Source of the DNA: Deltaproteobacteria bacterium
GTDB lineage: Bacteria; Desulfobacterota; Desulfarculia; Adiutricales; Adiutricaceae
Direction of reading: 5' to 3'
NCBI GenBank assembly: GCA_031278835.1
Contig: JAITJP010000389.1
Coordinates: 1-11,310, forward strand
DNA: 11,310 nt
The notes below the pieces were generated by a model, which ran no database searches, had not been told where the DNA came from, and worked only from the letters and a program-made list of their open reading frames with translations. Positions 7,010 to 11,310 of this stretch are shown in pieces (the first letter of the stretch is position 1; every line of letters starts with the position of its first letter). The translations under genes were made by a program, and so were the position numbers.

Positions 7010-8791
7010 TCATTCGTCCATCAGGTTTAGAAGCTCGTCTTCCAAATCGTCCAGGTTATCTGAATCTTCATTTATGGCCTTATAATAGCGTTTGGTGAGA
7101 TCGGCTAGTTTAATTTTTTCTTCACCGTCTTCCATGGAAGACAAGAGATTATGGGCTCTTTTGAGCACGAAATTCCATTTTTGTTCAGCGCCTTCATCCT
7201 GGCTAGCCGGCTCTGGTTCCATTACGTCGATTAAGTCTTCGGCTTGGCTCTGGTCGTCGTCATCGTCATCGTCAATCTCAAAAAATTCTCTAAAATTTCT
7301 GGGTAAGGAAGCAAAATCGGTCACGACTCCGGCGCTGGAATAAGGATTACGGCTGTCAAGATCGATGGCCAATCTGCGCTTATGGCCTTTTTGTTCGGCC
7401 ACCAAATGAATCATGCCATTTACGTCATAGGAAAACTCGACTTCAATGGTGGAACGCAAGGCCTCTGAGTTTAAATAAAAGGGAGTGGAGCCAATAAAAT
7501 CGTTGTCTTTTGGTTGGCGGGATTCCCCTTGAAAAACCGCCAGTAAGCCCATTTCCTGATGAGCCACGGCCGTGGAAAAAAGTTGAGAACGAGTCGTGGG
7601 AATGGGCGTATTTCGAGGGATAATCGGAACGCATACGGCCTCATGGTTTTCGTTATTGGCCATTAGGCTTAGAGTATGAGCGGTAACGTCAACCAAAACT
7701 TGTTCAACGTTTTCTCCGGTAATTAGGGCTCCCTGGACACTGGCCCCTTTGGCCACGCTAAGATCGGGATCCAAGATGGGCATCTGGGCCTGGCCAAAAA
7801 TGGCCGATAATTTTTCGGCGATGATGGGCATTCTGGTCATCCCGCCCACCAAGAGAACCCGGTCGATATCGCTGGCCAGCAAGCCGGCCTCGGCCAAGGC
7901 CTGATCGACAAATTTAAGGGTGTTGTTAACCAGTTGACTGGTTAAATCCTCAAATTCGGAGCGAGAAATGGACAGGGATAGGGAATAATCGCGGCGCCCG
8001 GGGCCCGATATCATGGTCTCATCAACCGAAGTGATGCCGCGACTTGATAATTCCATTTTGGCCTTTTCGGCGATGAAGTTCAAACGGGCCATGGCTGGGC
8101 GATAATTTAAAAGATCGACCGAAGAGCCCTCTATATGGCTGATAAAATAATTGGTCAATTGGGCGTCAAAATCATCCCCGCCCAAATGAGTGTCGCCGGT
8201 GCTGGCTAAAACTTCGATGATCTCGCCCATCCTAAGAACCGATACGTCAAAGGTCCCGCCGCCCAAGTCGTAAACCAAGGAGTAACGCCAATCCTTTCCG
8301 TCGCCTGGGTCTTTGGATTTAACCGACAAAAGGTCATAAAACAAGGCGGCCGCCGTTGGTTCATTGACAATCCTTTCGACCGTTAGCCCAGCCAGTTGGC
8401 CGGCGGCCATGGTGGCCCGCCTTTGAGCCTCGCTAAAGTAGGCCGGAACGGTAATGACCACCCGGTTTACCTCAAGACCTTCCAGTTTCTTGGCTTCTTG
8501 GCAAAGGTATTTCAAAATTATCGCGGAAATTTCTTCGGGTTTGTAAGTCTGGTTATTGATCTTAAGGCTTTGATCGGTTCCCATTAAACGTTTTATGGAA
8601 CGGACCGATTGTTCCGGAAAGGCCAGGGAGCGGTTAAGGGCCAACCGGCCCACCAAGGTATTGGAACCATCAAAGCTGACCACCGATGGGACTATACCGT
8701 TGCCGTCAATGGGAATTACCCTGGGCTGGCCATCAAGGACGGCCAAACAAGAGTTGGTGGTGCCTAGGTCGATTCCGTATATTTTTTCCAT
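7010..8791 (-). CDS. Divergent DnaK-like Hsp70 chaperone
   Basis: Predicted cytoplasmic ATP-driven chaperone of 593 aa, shorter than the usual 610-640. The ATPase domain (1-360) is intact: phosphate-1 GIDLGTTNSCLAV at 6-18, catalytic Lys K67 in RSIKRLMG, E144 in VNEPTAAAL, phosphate-2 DLGGGTFDVSVL at 175-186, and adenosine motif LLVGGMTRMP at 313-322. Linker VDVTAHTLSL (367-376) replaces the common LLDVTPLSLG. The substrate domain (about 377-480) keeps NTPIPT and QLFSTA but has shortened loops. The lid is rebuilt: PRNFREFFEI, seven Asp in a row (507-513), an acidic linker, then a helical end from about 538. The roughly 24-residue ATPase insert typical of proteobacterial DnaK is absent after residue 71. 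The start is fixed by the N-terminal motif; AGGA lies 10 nt upstream (8802-8805). It is flanked by J-like and GrpE-like genes, so a private cycle is likely. It is probably not the housekeeping DnaK. Confidence 0.95.
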   Translation of the reverse strand: MEKIYGIDLGTTNSCLAVLDGQPRVIPIDGNGIVPSVVSFDGSNTLVGRLALNRSLAFPEQSVRSIKRLMGTDQSLKINNQTYKPEEISAIILKYLCQEAKKLEGLEVNRVVITVPAYFSEAQRRATMAAGQLAGLTVERIVNEPTAAALFYDLLSVKSKDPGDGKDWRYSLVYDLGGGTFDVSVLRMGEIIEVLASTGDTHLGGDDFDAQLTNYFISHIEGSSVDLLNYRPAMARLNFIAEKAKMELSSRGITSVDETMISGPGRRDYSLSLSISRSEFEDLTSQLVNNTLKFVDQALAEAGLLASDIDRVLLVGGMTRMPIIAEKLSAIFGQAQMPILDPDLSVAKGASVQGALITGENVEQVLVDVTAHTLSLMANNENHEAVCVPIIPRNTPIPTTRSQLFSTAVAHQEMGLLAVFQGESRQPKDNDFIGSTPFYLNSEALRSTIEVEFSYDVNGMIHLVAEQKGHKRRLAIDLDSRNPYSSAGVVTDFASLPRNFREFFEIDDDDDDDQSQAEDLIDVMEPEPASQDEGAEQKWNFVLKRAHNLLSSMEDGEEKIKLADLTKRYYKAINEDSDNLDDLEDELLNLMDE

Positions 8792-8874
8792 GTTATTACT
8801 ATCCTAAAGGGATGTATTGGTTTGATCAAAGGGATAATGGCTAGTATAAGGATATATAATAAGTTAAATATAGG

Positions 8875-9255
8875 TTACTTCTTAACTTTTCTATATTCTA
8901 CGGCCGAAAGGTCGATATTTTCTAAAATTTGTTTTACTTTATTACTAGCTTGGTTTTGATAAAGAAGATTGTTTATCTTTTCAAGCTTAGGGTCAGTTGA
9001 GGTTAAATCCAGGTGATCCGAGCAAAAGAAAGCGGTTAATTGAAATTTGTTATTGCAATCTTTAAATTCTTTAAGTAATTTAGATAAGATTTGATCGGAT
9101 AAAGTCAATTCGTGGTAAGCGTTTTGGACTTTTTTAAATTGAGCGGGAAACTGTTCGGGAGGGAAGCGACGGACCAAGCGGGTATAAGCGCTATGAATAG
9201 TTTCTTTATCATCTTGGGGAGAGACTTTTAAAATTTTTAAAGCTGTACGAAACAT
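8875..9255 (-). CDS. J-domain-like protein lacking the HPD motif
   Basis: A 126-aa cytoplasmic protein whose first 52 residues follow a J domain: helix I with the family-like LKILKVSP (6-13), helix II ETIHSAYTRLVRRF (18-31), a loop, and helix III FKKVQNAYHELT (40-51). At the loop, where J proteins carry His-Pro-Asp to trigger Hsp70 ATPase, this protein has Phe31-Pro32-Pro33 followed by EQFP. The rest (52-126) is helical, charged and lacks the Gly/Phe region and zinc fingers of DnaJ, so it is neither type I nor type II. J-like proteins without HPD, such as mitochondrial Pam16, bind J proteins or Hsp70 without stimulating it; whether this one does so, or uses another contact, is unknown. The gene sits 83 bp upstream of the Hsp70 gene in the same direction, with a modest AGAGAG ribosome site 3 nt before the ATG. 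It is AT-rich compared with the window. Confidence 0.85.
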   Translation of the reverse strand: MFRTALKILKVSPQDDKETIHSAYTRLVRRFPPEQFPAQFKKVQNAYHELTLSDQILSKLLKEFKDCNNKFQLTAFFCSDHLDLTSTDPKLEKINNLLYQNQASNKVKQILENIDLSAVEYRKVKK

Positions 9256-9375
9256 AATCTCTCTAAAATTTTTGTTTTTTTTAAAAGAAAAACTAACTTA
9301 AGGGCTTTAAAAAAACTTATGACCAGAAATTTGAAACCATAAGATATAGACGAAATAAGGCCGCTACCGAGCTGT

Positions 9376-9394
9376 TAGCCCCTAGAAAGGGCTA
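9376..9394 (-). other. Stem-loop directly after the GrpE-like stop codon
   Basis: TAGCCC (9376-9381) pairs with GGGCTA (9389-9394) around a 7-nt loop. On the minus strand it begins at the base after the TAA stop and supplies a second in-frame stop (TAG). No T run follows, so it is unlikely to terminate; it could mark mRNA processing or tune the step down to the J-like gene. Confidence 0.35.
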
Positions 9395-10849
9395 TTAAGG
9401 CCTAAATTTTTTCTTTTTGGCCCTAAAAAAGCTCCCAGCCACCGGGCCCCGAGCTTTCCTTAAAAGGCTGGAGCCGAGCTTAGGTCCGACCAAACTGGCT
9501 TTTCTCTTAACCGGGCCGCTCAATTTGCTCAAATGAAATCTAGGCCGATTATAAATTTTTGAAGCGGCTTTTGCAAGATTTTTAGAGATTTTTTTTCTTT
9601 TTAAAGCTAGTGTTACTAATTGGATTTTTTTAGCCTTCTGGCCAGCATATGAGAGGCGGCCAAGACCAGCCCTGGGCCCAGGGCCAATTGGCCAGGAGCT
9701 GGGGGCCTCTACTGGCAGGTTAGCCTCTGACTCTAAAGGGTCAGTTGGCCAAGACTCGGCTTGAGCCTGGTCCTGGTCATAGGGGCTAGCCCAGCGGTTG
9801 ACCACGACCAGGGCCGAACGGATAAGCTTTTGGTTATCAAAATAGCCGGGCGAGATGATTTGCAGGACCAGGTCCTCGGGCTTGGAAAGGTCAGATTGAG
9901 TATCGCAAGCCTTATGCAGGGCCGGGTCAAAGGGAACGTCAAGATCGGCTATTAGGGCTAGACCAAATTCATCGAGTAAGTTATTGAATTTTTTAGCTAA
10001 GATCTTGACTTTTTGGCTTTTTTCCAGAGACAGGAGCCAGAGAACGAAATTGTCGGCAAAATCGATTAAGGGCCCCTTGGCCAGCTGGGCATCGCTTTGG
10101 GGTTCCATTTTCTGAAATAAGTCCAAGATCTGGTCTTGACGGCTAGACAAATACTCCAGGGCTTGCTGGGAGCGCCGCTCGCGGCGGCTGGCCTGGTTGA
10201 TTTTTTCGTCCAGGGCGGTCAGGTTCTGGGTGATGGCTTGGTTTGATTGGTCGGAGCGGTCGCTTAGGTATTGGGCCAAAGCCGAGTTTTGCTGGGTTAA
10301 AATCTTGGTTAGTTTTTCCTCAAGGCCAAAAAAGTCGTTTTTAAGGTGGTCTGATTTGGAGGCAATGGTGCTTTGCAAGCTTTGACTGGATATTGACAAG
10401 GCCTCCAAAATAGAAGATAAATCTTTCGAAGGCTTATCTGACAACTCTCTTATGGAGTTTAAAATACTGGTTTTAAGCTCATTGGAATTACTTATTAACT
10501 TGTCTGAGATATTAGAGCAAAGGCTATCTACTATTTCGTTTAAATTTATATTTTTATCATTGATATTTTCTTTTAGTTTTTCTTGGGTCTTGGCCAGCAT
10601 AGACTTTAAGCTTAAAAGATTGACTTCAAAAGCGTAATTTAAATCTTTTTCGTTATTTACCAGGGCGCTGGCTAGACGGTTGGTATTTTTTTTAATGGTT
10701 TTCTGTAAAAATATCTGGTTTTCCAGTAGGGCCTGGTCCAATTCGGGCCGGCTTTGATCACAATGGTCCAGACCAATCAATTGAGAAAGGTAACCATGAA
10801 TTCTGGTTAAAAGTCTTTTTAACCTAATATTTTTTATAAGTAAGGCCAT
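9395..10849 (-). CDS. GrpE-domain nucleotide-exchange factor with long coiled coil and basic tail
   Basis: A 484-aa protein, over twice the usual GrpE length of about 190. Residues 1-30 are a basic amphipathic helix, about 40-245 are Leu/Ser/Asn/Gln-rich heptad-like coiled coil, and 260-352 match GrpE: PLIDFADNF (260-268) for the end of the dimer helix, then KKFNNLLDEFGL (286-297), DVPFDPALHKA (304-314) and ISPGYFDNQKLIRSALVVVNRW (332-353, the beta domain), parallel to the FDP.LHEAV and GY...RPA.V.V blocks of GrpE. Residues 354-400 are Pro/Ser/Gly-rich and 400-484 strongly Lys/Arg-rich, perhaps for nucleic acid, ribosome or membrane-surface contact. GrpE releases ADP from Hsp70 as a dimer, and the adjacent Hsp70 is the obvious partner. 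It is the first gene of the cluster. The ATG at 10849 lacks a clear Shine-Dalgarno site, but no better start is near. The 5' half is AT-rich and the 3' half GGCC-rich, as if the tail had another origin. Confidence 0.85.
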   Translation of the reverse strand: MALLIKNIRLKRLLTRIHGYLSQLIGLDHCDQSRPELDQALLENQIFLQKTIKKNTNRLASALVNNEKDLNYAFEVNLLSLKSMLAKTQEKLKENINDKNINLNEIVDSLCSNISDKLISNSNELKTSILNSIRELSDKPSKDLSSILEALSISSQSLQSTIASKSDHLKNDFFGLEEKLTKILTQQNSALAQYLSDRSDQSNQAITQNLTALDEKINQASRRERRSQQALEYLSSRQDQILDLFQKMEPQSDAQLAKGPLIDFADNFVLWLLSLEKSQKVKILAKKFNNLLDEFGLALIADLDVPFDPALHKACDTQSDLSKPEDLVLQIISPGYFDNQKLIRSALVVVNRWASPYDQDQAQAESWPTDPLESEANLPVEAPSSWPIGPGPRAGLGRLSYAGQKAKKIQLVTLALKRKKISKNLAKAASKIYNRPRFHLSKLSGPVKRKASLVGPKLGSSLLRKARGPVAGSFFRAKKKKFRP

Positions 10850-10887
10850 GTTTTTAAAGTAAGATGCTTGTTTTTTAAAAAGTTACC

Positions 10888-10909
10888 AAAAAATGCTGGC
10901 CAGACCAGC
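10888..10909 (-). terminator. Attenuator-like hairpin in the leader of the chaperone cluster
   Basis: On the minus strand GCTGG, a 5-nt loop and CCAGC are followed by A and six T (plus-strand positions 10888-10893). It lies 39 bp upstream of the GrpE-like start and downstream of the only room for a promoter (about 10910-11018). The stem has only 5 bp, so strength is doubtful. It could end readthrough from the right or control entry into the operon. Confidence 0.4.
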
Positions 10910-11018
10910 CTAATGGCGGGATTTTGTCTTTTTTTTGGGAAGGAGCGGGCTAGAGCCTTTTTTCTGGTTTTTTCAGTTAAAATTAAGCGACAAGCCCGGC
11001 TTAAACAAAAAAAATTAA

Positions 11019-11045
11019 AAAACCCCTTGAGTTGCAAGGGGTTTT
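11019..11045 (-). terminator. Factor-independent terminator after the tRNA remnant
   Basis: An 11-bp stem AAAACCCCTTG / CAAGGGGTTTT with a 5-nt loop. On the minus strand it is followed by a long T-rich tract (TTTTTTAATTTTTTTT including the stem end), a strong terminator. It lies 9 bp after the CCA of the tRNA fragment, as expected for that tRNA's original terminator. On the plus strand only TTTTATATT follows, so the minus direction is favoured. Confidence 0.9.
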
Positions 11046-11054
11046 ATATTGAAT

Positions 11055-11077
11055 TGGTGGCGGCGGCGGGGATTGAA
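11055..11077 (-). pseudogene. Displaced 3' end of a tRNA gene (probable attachment-site remnant)
   Basis: Read on the minus strand, the 23 nt split exactly into a tRNA 3' end: a 7-nt T-loop TTCAATC fitting the TTCRANY rule, 5 nt of T-stem (CCCGC), 7 nt of acceptor stem (CGCCGCC), discriminator A, and CCA. The 5' strand of the T-stem should precede the loop as GCGGG, but the bases there are ACTCATAA, and no D arm, anticodon arm or GGCGGCG acceptor strand is found upstream, so this is not a working tRNA. A good terminator follows. G at position 70 argues against tmRNA, which needs the U of its G-U pair there. Such truncated ends arise when an integrative element recombines inside a tRNA gene. 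The parent tRNA cannot be named with confidence. Confidence 0.75.
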
Positions 11078-11310
11078 TTATGAGTTAAGATAATAATTTT
11101 ATTGTAAAAATTTTCTATCATCTGAATAGATACCATCAGTAAAATTTCTTGCCAATTTAGATTTTTCCCTTATACCTGATTGCCACTGTTTCGTCAAGAT
11201 CCATCTGCGGGGGTTAACCCCCGCAGATGGATCTTTAGCCTTAGCCTTTCACTCTCAACTCGCCCATCCAAACCTCACGTACTGGCCAAAATCAATCGTG
11301 TGTCAATTTC
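11078..11310. other. AT-rich DNA beyond the tRNA remnant, no gene called
   Basis: No supported gene. The first 90 bp are AT-rich, followed by the 40-bp palindrome. The right edge (11240-11310) is more balanced, with short open frames on both strands that are cut by the window end. Dense GGCC use, typical of the rest of the window, is nearly absent, which fits DNA of different origin, though the sample is small. Confidence 0.5.
11196..11235. repeat. Perfect 40-bp palindrome
   Basis: The arm AAGATCCATCTGCGGGGGTT (11196-11215) is followed without spacer by its exact reverse complement (11216-11235). The next bases (C at 11195, T at 11236) do not pair, so the dyad ends there. No T run follows on either strand, so it is not a standard terminator, although a transcript would form a very stable hairpin. 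Possible readings are a mobile-element end or abutting inverted ends, a resolution or replication site, or a REP-type element. Confidence 0.9.

Noticed and set aside
9300..9360. Separate promoter for the J-like gene
   Set aside because: Only loose -35/-10 matches (such as TTTCAA) in AT-rich DNA; nothing better than chance.
10910..10960. Sigma32-type heat-shock promoter (CTTCCC, 16 nt, CCCGCCAT on the minus strand)
   Set aside because: The -35 part matches CTTGAA poorly and A-rich sequence makes such spacing easy to find; not strong enough to list.
11055..11310. Intact tRNA or tmRNA ending at 11055
   Set aside because: The T-stem 5' strand is missing next to the T-loop, and position 70 is G, not the U expected in tmRNA.
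11275..11310. End of a minus-strand gene entering from the right (about 11 codons, EIDTRLILAST then TGA)
   Set aside because: Too short to support, and other frames are equally open at the edge.

Overview
The window reads as chromosomal DNA of a Gram-negative-type bacterium. GGCC tetranucleotides are very dense in genes and spacers, and the spacers are otherwise AT-rich with long A and T runs. The PAP2 protein has a signal peptide and a C-terminal strand ending in Phe, which would fit a cell with an outer membrane. Protein style and composition suggest a Desulfobacterota (deltaproteobacterial) relative, but no marker gene is present, so this is only an inference.

Left half (1-4800): three apparently independent single genes in long spacers. 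A TPR-plus-GT4 glycosyltransferase is on the minus strand (385-1845). After a 693-bp divergent spacer comes an ADP-ribosylglycohydrolase (2539-3348, plus). After a second spacer of about 690 bp, which holds a 24-bp tandem repeat (3761-3950), comes a PAP2-type phosphatase (4041-4703, plus). A strong bidirectional hairpin terminator at 4746-4786 separates this half from the convergent genes to the right.

Right half (4891-10849, minus strand, transcribed right to left): an unusual complete Hsp70 machine. In transcription order it has (1) a 484-aa protein with a GrpE-type domain behind about 200 residues of predicted coiled coil and followed by a basic tail; (2) a 126-aa J-like protein in which HPD is replaced by FPP; (3) a 593-aa DnaK-like Hsp70 with an intact ATPase and a rebuilt acidic lid; and (4) a 704-aa helical protein of unknown family, starting 4 nt after the Hsp70 stop. 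All three parts of the DnaK/DnaJ/GrpE cycle are present in divergent form next to an uncharacterised fourth protein. I infer a specialised cytoplasmic chaperone or remodelling module, with the 704-aa protein as partner, adaptor or client. This is the most interesting content of the window.

Right edge (11019-11310): a factor-independent terminator, then the last 23 nt of a tRNA (T-loop to CCA) without the rest of the gene, then AT-rich DNA with a perfect 40-bp palindrome. This looks like the junction left by an element integrated at a tRNA 3' end. The chaperone operon would be in the chromosome beside it and the element would continue beyond the window.
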